Below, piece after piece: positions 13,945-21,977 of a stretch of 23,606 nucleotides of DNA. The stretch lies in the NCBI GenBank assembly GCA_964428895.1, contig CAYRZU010000058.1, positions 1-23,606 on the forward strand, given 5' to 3'. This stretch comes from HyVt-337 sp964428895. GTDB taxonomy: Bacteria > Planctomycetota > Phycisphaerae > SM23-33. Numbering within the stretch: the stretch's first letter is position 1; every line of letters begins with the position of its first letter. Under the pieces are notes generated by a model, which saw only the letters and a list, made by a program, of their open reading frames with translations, was not told where the DNA came from and ran no database searches. The position numbers were made by a program, and so were the translations under genes.

Positions 13945-14412
13945 ATGAAACTGTCGGATATTCTTGTGACCGGCGCGCTGGTCCCGGATCTGAAGGCGAC
14001 CACGCGAGATGACGCCGTTCGCGAGTTGGTCAAGGCGTTGGCTAACGCCGGGGCCGTTGCCAAGGCCAAGACCGATCAGGTCACCAAGGCCGTCCTCAAA
14101 CGCGAGGGCCAGGCGACCACCGGCATCGGCAAGGGCGTGGCTCTGCCGCACGCTCGACTGGATTTTGTCAAGAAACCCATTGGGGTGATCGGGCGAAGCA
14201 GCGGCGGCATCGATTTCAAGAGCCTCGACTCCAAGCCCGTCCACTCCGTGATCCTGATGCTCTCCAACGGCGACGATACCGACACGCACCTGGAAGCGAT
14301 GGAAACGATATTTAAGCACGTGCAGCGGGATATGTTCCGAAAGTTCCTGCTGCAGAGCGAAACCGAAGACGCCATGATCGACCTGATCCGTGAGGCCGAT
14401 GAGATGGTCTAG
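13945..14412 (+). CDS. ptsN: PTS EIIA-Ntr-type domain protein
   Basis: 155 residues. A single EIIA domain of the fructose/nitrogen-regulatory type. The phosphorylated His is His69 in GKGVALPHARLDF, and the start MKLSDILVTG and the C-terminal TEDAMIDLIREADEMV also fit. It would accept phosphate from HPr; with no EIIB or EIIC alongside, a regulatory role is likely rather than sugar uptake. The frame opens at 13882, but ATG 13945 has GGGAG six bases upstream and matches the family start. ptsH follows after 40 bp. Confidence 0.9.
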   Translation: MKLSDILVTGALVPDLKATTRDDAVRELVKALANAGAVAKAKTDQVTKAVLKREGQATTGIGKGVALPHARLDFVKKPIGVIGRSSGGIDFKSLDSKPVHSVILMLSNGDDTDTHLEAMETIFKHVQRDMFRKFLLQSETEDAMIDLIREADEMV

Positions 14413-14452
14413 GCTCACGCCTGGCCACGCTGATATATGCGGATGAACGACT

Positions 14453-14740
14453 GTGCCAACTGTAACGTCGGAAATCCCTGTTCCCAACGAATATGGGCTG
14501 CACGCTCGACCGGCGATGCAGTTGGTGGAACTGGCCAACAGCTACCAGAGCCGGATCGAAGTCTCCAATGGCGACCTGACCGTGGACGCCAAGAGTATCA
14601 TGTCTGTCATGCGATTGGCCGCAACGAAGGACACCGTCTTGACGATCGTCTGCGATGGCGAGGATGCCGAAGAGGCCGCCGCCGCATTGGTCGAGTTGAT
14701 TCAAGGTGGATTCGGCGAGATGGAAGCGGGCCAGAGCTAA
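14453..14740 (+). CDS. ptsH: phosphocarrier protein HPr
   Basis: 95 residues. Small phosphocarrier between enzyme I and EIIA domains. His17 in NEYGLHARPA is the phosphorylated residue. Ser48 in DAKSIMSVM is at the position of the regulatory serine phosphorylated by HPr kinase, so a kinase elsewhere in the genome may control it. GTG start with GGA about nine bases upstream; the N-terminal extension MPTVTSEIPV is a little longer than usual. It lies between ptsN and ptsI. Confidence 0.93.
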   Translation: MPTVTSEIPVPNEYGLHARPAMQLVELANSYQSRIEVSNGDLTVDAKSIMSVMRLAATKDTVLTIVCDGEDAEEAAAALVELIQGGFGEMEAGQS

Positions 14741-14792
14741 CCACTGAATGCCTCATCTGTGTGCCAGGGGCTGATAGGCTGCACGTGGCGCT

Positions 14793-16535
14793 ATGAAGAT
14801 CAAGAAGGGCATCGGAGTTTCTCCCGGCGTGGCCATCGCACAGGCCGTCGTCGTTGAAGCGGAGGAGTTCGATATTCCTCAGCGGAAGGTGTCCGCCGAG
14901 GCCACCCAGGGAGAACTGCAGCGATTCCGCAAGGCCCTGACCGTCTCCAAGAAGGAACTGCAGGAGTTGTCGAAGAGGACGGCCGAACGCATCGGGCGAC
15001 AGACGGCCGGCATCTTTGATTTCCACGTCTCGCTGCTGGAGGACAAGTCCCTTCAACGAAAGATCCAGGACGCGATCACCGGCGAAAACGCGACCGCCGA
15101 ATACGCCGTGGCCACCGTGCTTCGCAGCTATGCACGCGAGTTCATGGCCATGCCCGAACACCTGGCCGAACGCGTCAAGGACATCTTTGACATCGAGAAG
15201 CGTCTCTTGCGCAACCTGGTGGGTCAGCAGCGTCAGTCCTTGACCCATCTCAAGCAGGACGTGATCGTAATGGCGCACGATCTGACGCCCAGCCAGACGG
15301 CCACCATGGACCGTAAGCACGTGATGGGTATCGGCATCGATGCCGGCGGCGCCACCAGCCACACCGCCATCCTCGCTCGGGCTCTGGGCATCCCGGCGGT
15401 GGTCGGCACCAACGACGCCAGCGCCGATATCACCGCCGGTGACATGATCATCATCGACGGGACGCGCGGGACGATTGTCGTCGATCCCGATGAAGCCACC
15501 ATCGCTCGCTATCGCAACATGGCCGAGCAGCAGGTGGCCTTCATTCACAGCCTGGACTCCCTCCGCGAACTGCCCGCGATTACCGAGGACGGCCACGAGA
15601 TAACGCTGCTGGGTAACATTGAGTTCCCCAGCGAAGCCGCTGCGGTATTGGAAAAGGGCGGTCAGGGAATCGGCCTGTACCGAACCGAGTTCCTCTACCT
15701 CGGCAGCGATACTGAGCCGGGCGAGGAAGACCACTTTCGCGCGTACCGCGAGGTCATTCGCCTGGTGGGCGATCATCCGATCGTGATCCGAACGCTTGAC
15801 CTCGGGGCCGACAAATACACCCAGAGCCGCGCCCGAACGCCGGAGCGGAACCCGTTCCTCGGCTGCCGGAGCATTAGGTTCTGCTTGCAGAATTTGCCGA
15901 TGTTCAAGACGCAGATACGGGCGATCTTACGGGCCAGTATCGATGCGCCCGTATCAATGCTGTTTCCGCTGGTGACGAATCTGCTGGAGCTTCGCCAGGC
16001 CAAGACCATCGTTCGCGATGTGATGGAAGACCTGGAGGAAGAGGGCATCGAGTTTCGCCATGACATTCCCATCGGGATGATGGTCGAGACCCCGTCGGCC
16101 GCCCTGATGGCCGACGCGTTCGCCCGGGAAGTGGACTTCTTCTCGATCGGCACGAACGATCTTGTCCAGTACACGCTGGCCGTCGACCGCGGCAATGAGA
16201 AAGTCGCGCCGATGTTTACGGTGGCTCACCCGGCGGTGCTGCGGCTGATCAAAGAGGTCATCCGTACCGGCCAGCGCCACGGGATCCACGTCAGCCTGTG
16301 CGGCGAGATGGCGGCCGAGCCGCTGTTCACGCTGCTGCTGCTGGGGCTGGGGTTGCGGCGGTTCTCGTGCTCGCCCCCGGCGCTGCCCGAAGTAAAGAAA
16401 ATGATCCGTTCGGTCGACATGGCGCACGCGCGTCAGGTCGCCCGGCGGGTGATGGGTTTTGATTCCGACAAAGAGACGATGAATTATCTCCACGCGGAGG
16501 TCCGGGGAGTCTTCCCGGACGATCTGCTGGGCTAG
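14793..16535 (+). CDS. ptsI: phosphoenolpyruvate-protein phosphotransferase (enzyme I)
   Basis: 580 residues, the usual length. It takes phosphate from phosphoenolpyruvate and passes it to HPr. The active His is His190 in GGATSHTAILARALGIPAV. The PEP-binding barrel carries GLYRTEFLY (about 294-302), RTLDLGADK (333-341), FFSIGTNDLVQY (449-460) and Cys503 in SLCGEMAAEP. The HPr-binding helical domain is at about 25-145. The start MKIKKGIGVSPGVAIAQ is typical although the ribosome binding site is weak. It completes a soluble three-protein phosphorelay with ptsH and ptsN; stop is TAG. Confidence 0.95.
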   Translation: MKIKKGIGVSPGVAIAQAVVVEAEEFDIPQRKVSAEATQGELQRFRKALTVSKKELQELSKRTAERIGRQTAGIFDFHVSLLEDKSLQRKIQDAITGENATAEYAVATVLRSYAREFMAMPEHLAERVKDIFDIEKRLLRNLVGQQRQSLTHLKQDVIVMAHDLTPSQTATMDRKHVMGIGIDAGGATSHTAILARALGIPAVVGTNDASADITAGDMIIIDGTRGTIVVDPDEATIARYRNMAEQQVAFIHSLDSLRELPAITEDGHEITLLGNIEFPSEAAAVLEKGGQGIGLYRTEFLYLGSDTEPGEEDHFRAYREVIRLVGDHPIVIRTLDLGADKYTQSRARTPERNPFLGCRSIRFCLQNLPMFKTQIRAILRASIDAPVSMLFPLVTNLLELRQAKTIVRDVMEDLEEEGIEFRHDIPIGMMVETPSAALMADAFAREVDFFSIGTNDLVQYTLAVDRGNEKVAPMFTVAHPAVLRLIKEVIRTGQRHGIHVSLCGEMAAEPLFTLLLLGLGLRRFSCSPPALPEVKKMIRSVDMAHARQVARRVMGFDSDKETMNYLHAEVRGVFPDDLLG

Positions 16536-16598
16536 GCCCGTTTCGCCCATTTGCGCGTCGATGCACGCGCGGCGGCGCGGGGCCGGCCTCGGTGAAGC

Positions 16599-17342
16599 GT
16601 GGAACAAGAGCAAAGGGCTTTCCACCGCGTGTCTGAGCGATGGGCCATTTGGTTGTCCATTGAGGGCGACCTGCGTTTTCTGTCGCACCACGACGTCCTT
16701 CGGGCCATCGAGCGGCTGGCGGCGCGCGCCGAGATGCCGCTCGCCTTCAGTCAGGGGTTTAATCCCCGGCCGATCCTGTCGCTTATTCCTCCCCGTCCGG
16801 TCGGTGTGGCCAGCCGTGATGATCTGCTGGTGGTCAAGCTTGCGGAGCCCACCGATGCCGCGGCCCTATGTGACCGTCTCAACGCCGCCTCACCGCCGAC
16901 TGGCATGCGATTCCTGGCCGCAAAGCCCTTGCCGGGGAAGGCCAAACCCCAGGCGGGCAAAGCGCACTACCGATTGGTCGTGCCCGCGGAATCTCGCGGC
17001 CCTGTGGCCGACCGACTCAACCAACTTCAGCAAGAGAAAACGTGGCCGGTGGCCCGCGTCGCGGTTCCCAAACGACGGGAGCGGCCAAGCCACCGACCTG
17101 AACAGACTATCGATATTCACCCGTTCGTTGCCGATATATCTATCGAGGGCGCCAATCTTCAGTGGACCCAACGGTTCACGGGCGACCGAACCGCCAGACC
17201 TAAGGATGTTCTCAACCTCTTGGGGCTTGATGAACGCACCGACATGGCGCGGCTGGACCGGCGAGGAATCACCTATGTGATCCCCGACGCGTCGGCCGAT
17301 ACGCCTTGTCCCCTTGACTGGCCTGGCACGAACACAAACTAG
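16599..17342 (+). CDS. DUF2344 (TIGR03936 family) radical-SAM-associated protein
   Basis: 247 residues. Matches the DUF2344 family: LSIEGDLRFLSHHDVLRAIERLAARAEMP near the N-terminus (about 18-46), then FSQGFNPRPILSLIPPRPVGV and YRLVVPAE. In other bacteria this domain is found fused to, or next to, a B12-binding-type radical SAM protein and RNase E/G. The RNase G neighbour is present here; the radical SAM partner is not adjacent and must be elsewhere or absent. GTG start at 16599 with GGTGA just upstream; the other open frame over this region (16561-17280) is non-coding in character. The exact role is not established. Confidence 0.82.
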   Translation: MEQEQRAFHRVSERWAIWLSIEGDLRFLSHHDVLRAIERLAARAEMPLAFSQGFNPRPILSLIPPRPVGVASRDDLLVVKLAEPTDAAALCDRLNAASPPTGMRFLAAKPLPGKAKPQAGKAHYRLVVPAESRGPVADRLNQLQQEKTWPVARVAVPKRRERPSHRPEQTIDIHPFVADISIEGANLQWTQRFTGDRTARPKDVLNLLGLDERTDMARLDRRGITYVIPDASADTPCPLDWPGTNTN

Positions 17343-17351
17343 AGGTCCTTC

Positions 17352-19355
17352 ATGGCCAAAGAAATGCTAATCAACACCCTGGAAGGCCACGAGTGCCGCA
17401 TCGCTATCGTCGATGAAGGCCGCCTCCAGGAACTCTACGTCGAACGCAGCAGTCGGGCGTCGCACGTGGGGAACATCTACAAGGGTCGCATCACTAACAT
17501 CGAGCCCGGGATTCAGGCGGCCTTCGTCGATTTCGGGCTCGGCAAGAACGGCTTCCTGCACGTTTCCGACGTTCACCCGCAGCACTTTCCCAAGGGGCAC
17601 GGGTCCAGTAGCGAAACCGTCGGGCGAAAGCGCCCCCACCGGCAGCGGCCCCCGATTCAGGAGTGCTTCAAACGCGGGCAAGAGGTCATCGTTCAGATGA
17701 TCAAGGAAGGCATCGGTACGAAAGGGCCAACGCTGACGACCTATCTGTCCATCCCGGGCCGACTCCTGGTGATGATGCCGGGCATGACCCGTTTGGGCGT
17801 GTCCCGAAAGATCGAGGATGACGAGGTCCGCACCAAAGCCAAAGCCGTCCTGGCGGAATTGTCCTTGCCGACCGACATGGGCCTGATTGTGCGGACCGCC
17901 GGCATCGGGCGACCCAAGCGCGAGTTTCAGCGCGACCTGCAGTACCTGACGCGGTTGTGGAAGAATGTTCAGCAGCAGATCGACTCTTCGGCCGCCCCGG
18001 CCGAACTGTACCAGGAATCCGACCTGGTCACGCGGACCCTGCGGGACATCTACAACACCGATATCAAACGCATTGTGTGTGACCACGAAGACGACGCCCG
18101 CAAGGTCCAACGGTTCCTCCACATGGCCATGCCCCGAGGCAAGCATGTGGTCGAGGTCTATGCCGGGCAGGGGGGGCTATTCGCCGATTACGGCCTGGAG
18201 CACGAGATCGAGTCTATGTACGCCCGGCGCGTAGCCCTGCCGTCCGGAGGCTCGTTGGTGATCGATCAAGCCGAAGCGCTGGTCGCCATCGACATTAACT
18301 CCGGCAAGCTGCGTGAGCACCGCGATGCCGAAACCACCGCGTTGAAGACCGATCTGGAAGCGGCCAAGGAGATCGCCCGGCAATTGCGCGTCCGCGACCT
18401 CGGCGGCGTGATTGTGATCGACTTCATCGACCTGCGCCAGGAGAAGCATGTGCGCGAGGTCGAGAAGGCCCTTCGGGACGCGATCAAGCCGGATCGGGCC
18501 AAGACCAAGATCCTCCGAATGAGCCAATTCGGCATCGTGGAGATGACGCGTCAGCGGATACGCCCGTCGTTGAAGGAAAGCATCTACCGCGTGTGCGACC
18601 ACTGTGACGGCGCGGGGGTCGTCAAGAGCGAGGAATCGCAGACCATTCACATCATGCGGTCGCTGAAGAACCTGTGCGGAAATGAGGATGTGGCGACGAT
18701 TGAAGTGACGGTCAATCCGACCGTGGCCCACCACCTCAACAACATCCATCGAAATCAACTGACCGAGTTGGAGACCGCCACCGGTCGGCAGATCGTGGTT
18801 CGCACGGACGCCGACATGACCGATAATGACGTGACGATCAACTGCATGAACCAGCGAGGCAGCACGGTAGCGTGGGACCGGCCGGAAGACAAGCAGTCCA
18901 AGCGCAAGCAGACGCCGAAGATCAAGACCGTTTCCGTGGAAGAGGCCGGTCAGGCCCTTGAGCCGAGCGCCGAGGCGGACGGCGCCGAGGCCGACGAGAA
19001 GACGACCGCCAAGAAGAAGAAATCCAAGCGCAAGCGTTCCAAGAAGGCGGCGGCTAAAGAGCCTTCCCCCGAGAGCGGCGACAAGGCCGAAGGCGCGGAG
19101 GGGGCCGTTCCCGATAATGCCGAGGCCAAGCCCAAGGCCAAGAAGTCGCGCCGGCGCGGGCGCCGGGGCGGCAAGAAGGCCAAGAAGGCTTCGACCGAGA
19201 CCGACGAAGTCAAGGTGCCGGAAGTCGCCGAATTTGTCAGCGATCTCCCCGAAGGCATCGAGCCCGGCCAGGGCCACGGCGCCGCCGAGGAACTACACTC
19301 CGACTGGCCCATCAGCCCGTTGGTCGACGGTGACGAGGAATCCGCCAAGGACTAG
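17352..19355 (+). CDS. ribonuclease E/G family protein
   Basis: 667 residues. An endoribonuclease of the RNase E/G type, cutting single-stranded AU-rich RNA in mRNA decay and rRNA maturation. The N-terminal S1 domain (about 36-135) starts SHVGNIYKGRITNIEPGIQA. The catalytic Mg ligands are Asp314 (ALVAIDINSGK) and Asp357 (GGVIVIDFIDLR). The Zn-link motif CDHCDGAG (Cys415, Cys418) would hold the dimer. After about 530 the tail is low-complexity with Lys/Arg/Ala/Glu clusters (KKKKSKRKRSKK and KKSRRRGRRGGKKAKK), probably RNA-binding and unstructured. It starts 9 bp after the DUF2344 stop. Its TAG shares the CTAG at 19352-19355 with the stop of the convergent gene. RNase E versus G cannot be decided. 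Confidence 0.93.
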   Translation: MAKEMLINTLEGHECRIAIVDEGRLQELYVERSSRASHVGNIYKGRITNIEPGIQAAFVDFGLGKNGFLHVSDVHPQHFPKGHGSSSETVGRKRPHRQRPPIQECFKRGQEVIVQMIKEGIGTKGPTLTTYLSIPGRLLVMMPGMTRLGVSRKIEDDEVRTKAKAVLAELSLPTDMGLIVRTAGIGRPKREFQRDLQYLTRLWKNVQQQIDSSAAPAELYQESDLVTRTLRDIYNTDIKRIVCDHEDDARKVQRFLHMAMPRGKHVVEVYAGQGGLFADYGLEHEIESMYARRVALPSGGSLVIDQAEALVAIDINSGKLREHRDAETTALKTDLEAAKEIARQLRVRDLGGVIVIDFIDLRQEKHVREVEKALRDAIKPDRAKTKILRMSQFGIVEMTRQRIRPSLKESIYRVCDHCDGAGVVKSEESQTIHIMRSLKNLCGNEDVATIEVTVNPTVAHHLNNIHRNQLTELETATGRQIVVRTDADMTDNDVTINCMNQRGSTVAWDRPEDKQSKRKQTPKIKTVSVEEAGQALEPSAEADGAEADEKTTAKKKKSKRKRSKKAAAKEPSPESGDKAEGAEGAVPDNAEAKPKAKKSRRRGRRGGKKAKKASTETDEVKVPEVAEFVSDLPEGIEPGQGHGAAEELHSDWPISPLVDGDEESAKD

Positions 19356-20461
19356 CGAACCAGGATGGCCGGGCGGCCGACCGTCAGGCCCTTCCAACTG
19401 GCGCTGACCGTGGGCCAATCCGTTCGGGGGGCAAGGATCACGGGCCCGGAGGCCCGGCACAGGATCGTGTCCTCGCACTTGGTGCCCGCGATCGACGGAT
19501 TCCACGCGAAGGCCTGATTGGCCAGGACTGATGTCGTCTGAGCGGGGGCCGCTTTGACCTCTCGAGGCTGATAGCCGATCGAGCCGCCCTGATGATGGTG
19601 GCGCCACTGGCCGGGAAAACCGACGGCCTCGTAAGCATCAACGGCTTCGGCGAAGATGTCCCCCAATGTGGCGCCGACGAGCGTTCGTGACCATAGCGCC
19701 GCGTCGACCGTGGCGCAGGCGTGGTGCTTGTCGGCTAGCTCTGCGGAAAGCGGGGCGAAGCTGGCGAGCCTGGAGCACGCCGAAATCAGTCCGTCCCGTT
19801 CGGCGCACACCGCGATCATGAAGATGCGGTGAACGGCACGATCGGTCGGCAAGGGGTGGCGGAATTGATGGAGGCGATCGTCCGCCCCGACCAGCAGCAC
19901 CCACGGTACGCAGTTGCGGCTGCGCAGTTCGGTGACCGTTTCGGCGGCGACGCGGTGCTCGGTCCAGCCCGGCTCGGCCCTGCGCGATGTCGCTTCGACG
20001 GCGGCAACAACGTCCGCGCAGAGTGACGCATAACGGTCCATTTCCGGTGCGGTCAGCACCCAACGGAGGCGGTCGAAACCGCCCGGCAAGTCGGCTAGGA
20101 CCATTCCCGCCACAGGCGCATCGGCGGCGACGGCCTGGGCGCCACCGATCGTCCCAAGAAGGTTCCTGAGTCCATCGGGATCGGCGTAATCGAACGTTTC
20201 GACCTCGATGGGGAGGCCCGCCAGTTCTTCATCAGCCAAGCGAGGGGCCTCAATGTTGTTGGCGAGCACCCGGATCTGGCTGCGGTCGGCCCAGACGAAG
20301 CTGTTGCCGACTTCGCACGTCTGGGCGACGTAGTTGTGGGCTCCGCAAGTCAGCCAACTGAAGTTGCATCGTCGGCTCAGCAGAACGGCGTCGAGTTCGG
20401 CCCGGGTCAGCCAATCCGCCAGGCGCTGATGTTTATCGGCGAGTTCGTGACGGCGAGGCAT
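19352..20461 (-). CDS. M24 (aminopeptidase P-like) fold protein, metal ligands mostly missing
   Basis: 369 residues. An N-terminal creatinase-like domain (about 8-135) is followed by a pita-bread M24 domain. The usual two Asp ligands should lie in DxG...GYxxD; here that stretch reads IAVCAERDGLISACSR (216-231) with Cys219 and Cys229 at the Asp positions. The His region HHHQGGSIGY (288-297) is kept. The next Glu is replaced in AFAWNPS (Asn321), and the final acidic residue is kept in KCEDT (Glu330). The family form AWNPSIxGxKxEDT seems to be a separate non-peptidase branch, so hydrolysis is doubtful. ATG 20461; 22 bp from accD, the same operon. Confidence 0.75.
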   Translation of the reverse strand: MPRRHELADKHQRLADWLTRAELDAVLLSRRCNFSWLTCGAHNYVAQTCEVGNSFVWADRSQIRVLANNIEAPRLADEELAGLPIEVETFDYADPDGLRNLLGTIGGAQAVAADAPVAGMVLADLPGGFDRLRWVLTAPEMDRYASLCADVVAAVEATSRRAEPGWTEHRVAAETVTELRSRNCVPWVLLVGADDRLHQFRHPLPTDRAVHRIFMIAVCAERDGLISACSRLASFAPLSAELADKHHACATVDAALWSRTLVGATLGDIFAEAVDAYEAVGFPGQWRHHHQGGSIGYQPREVKAAPAQTTSVLANQAFAWNPSIAGTKCEDTILCRASGPVILAPRTDWPTVSASWKGLTVGRPAILVR

Positions 20462-20483
20462 GGTGGTCGTTCGCAGTGGGGCC

Positions 20484-21371
20484 TCAGCGACCGCACAGGT
20501 CGATCAGCCGCGCGATTTCACTTCGCATCTCGTGCCGGTGGACGATGTGATCGATGAACCCGTGCTCCAGCAGGAACTCGGCCCGTTGGAAGCCCTGAGG
20601 CAGTTCGGCCTTGATGGTATTGGCGATGACGCGTTGCCCGGCGAAGCCGATCAGCGCGCCCGGCTCGGCCAGGATCACGTCGGCCAACATGGCGAAACTG
20701 GCGGTCGTGCCGCCGGTGGTGGGGTCGGCCAGGACGGTTATATAGAGGCCGCCGGCGTCATCGAGCCTGGCCAGGGCGGCTGAGGTCTTGCCCATTTGCA
20801 TCAGGCTGAGAACGCCCTCGTGCATGCGGGCGCCGCCGGACATACAGACAATCACCAGCGGCAGCGAATGCTCTATCGCGTATTCGACCAAGAGGGTGAT
20901 CTTCTCCCCGAGCACGGAGCCCATGGAGCCCATCAGGAACTCGCCATCCATAACGCCCAAGGCCACGCGCCTACCTTTGACATAAGCGGCGCCGGTCAGG
21001 ACGGCCTCGGAATTACCGGTCTTGGCCTGTTCCTTTCGAAGGCGTTCCTTGTAGGTCTGCCCCAGCCATTCAAAGGCCAACGGGTCCGCCGGGGCCATCT
21101 CGGCAAACAGTTCCTGGAAGCTATCGGGGTCGGCCAGTTGCTCAACCCGTGTGCGCCCGGCGACACGGAAATGGTGGCTGCACTGCGGGCAGACCTCCAT
21201 ATTCTCAGCCACTTGCTTGCGGTAGAGCATGTTGCCGCAGCCGGCGCAGCGCATCCACAGGCCGCTGGGGATATCTTTCTTATCCCGCGTAGCCGGGCCT
21301 TCGAAGGCCGTCGGGCCGTAAGGCCCTTCGGTCCGTCCGTCGTCGGTCATACCGTTTGGCATCTCTGACAT
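20484..21371 (-). CDS. accD: acetyl-CoA carboxylase carboxyltransferase subunit beta
   Basis: 295 residues. With AccA it transfers the carboxyl group from biotin to acetyl-CoA, the first step of fatty-acid synthesis. A zinc finger is clear: Cys42 and Cys45 in MRCAGCGNMLY, and Cys61 and Cys64 in VCPQCSHHF. The crotonase fold follows, with GEFLMGSMGSVLGEKITLL, SGGARMHEGVLSLMQMGKTS and DPTTGGTTASFAMLADVILAE as typical blocks. The start ATG 21371 has GGAG seven bases upstream; a longer frame to 21401 has no good site. accA is not in the window. It lies 30 bp after the histidine-phosphatase-like gene. Confidence 0.95.
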   Translation of the reverse strand: MSEMPNGMTDDGRTEGPYGPTAFEGPATRDKKDIPSGLWMRCAGCGNMLYRKQVAENMEVCPQCSHHFRVAGRTRVEQLADPDSFQELFAEMAPADPLAFEWLGQTYKERLRKEQAKTGNSEAVLTGAAYVKGRRVALGVMDGEFLMGSMGSVLGEKITLLVEYAIEHSLPLVIVCMSGGARMHEGVLSLMQMGKTSAALARLDDAGGLYITVLADPTTGGTTASFAMLADVILAEPGALIGFAGQRVIANTIKAELPQGFQRAEFLLEHGFIDHIVHRHEMRSEIARLIDLCGR

Positions 21372-21401
21372 CGCGTCACTCCAACGCGTGATTATACGCA
21401 T

Positions 21402-21977
21402 TTACGCCAGCACGTCAGGGGCCAGTTCGAAACTGGTCCAGGTGAAACCGGTGTCCACCAACGTCCACAGGGCGTCCAAATCCGTCTCGGTCAGGAGGCA
21501 TCGAAGAACCCCCACGATGGTCGGCCGGGCCACCAGGGCGATCGAGGCGTTCTTCCGCCGTTTGATGACGGCCTTGAGGGCGGCCCGGAGGCGCTGGCTG
21601 GCGTCAAAGGGGGCTTCTCCGCCGGGCGGGCACGCCGTGGCGGGCGATTCGGTCCATTGCTTGTACAGCTTGGGCTGGCGGCGTTTGATCTCATCGACCG
21701 TCAGGCCCTGCCAGAGGCCGTAGTTGAGGTCCCGCAAGTCCGGACGGAATTGGACCTTCAGGCCAAGCTCCTGGGTAAGGATGTCGGCGGTTTGCTGTTC
21801 GGCCTCGGCGTCGCCGGCGTAGATCGCGACGATCTCTTCGGTCACCAGTTCGCAGGCGATGGTCTGGACCGTTCGAATGCCGACGTCGGTCAGGGGCGAG
21901 CCGTTAGGGGACTCGAACCGCTTGTCGGCCTCCCAGGTGGTCTGGCCCGTCTGGACCACGTGAATCCGGGCCGTCAC
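21402..21977 (-). CDS. histidine-phosphatase-fold protein lacking the catalytic residues
   Basis: 191 residues. It aligns to the histidine phosphatase / phosphoglycerate-mutase fold in overall layout: an N-terminal strand before GxT, LTDVGIRTVQTIA, LRDLNYGLWQGLT and a late LVA strand. The signature RHG is QTG (Gln9-Thr10), the second Arg (usually R in RAxxTA) is gone in GDAEAEQQTA, and the late His (LVAHG) is Arg151 in LVARPT. The phosphatase pocket is therefore not functional, and a binding or regulatory role is more likely. The GTG start overlaps the rpe stop as GTGA. It lies between rpe and accD. Confidence 0.8.
   Translation of the reverse strand: MTARIHVVQTGQTTWEADKRFESPNGSPLTDVGIRTVQTIACELVTEEIVAIYAGDAEAEQQTADILTQELGLKVQFRPDLRDLNYGLWQGLTVDEIKRRQPKLYKQWTESPATACPPGGEAPFDASQRLRAALKAVIKRRKNASIALVARPTIVGVLRCLLTETDLDALWTLVDTGFTWTSFELAPDVLA

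Noticed and set aside
14607..15776. 389-codon minus-strand frame opposite ptsH/ptsI
   Set aside because: Antisense shadow of ptsI; composition rich in Gly/Leu/His without motifs.
18177..19277. 366-codon minus-strand frame opposite the RNase E/G gene
   Set aside because: Leucine/glycine-rich mirror of the lysine/alanine-rich tail; no motif support.
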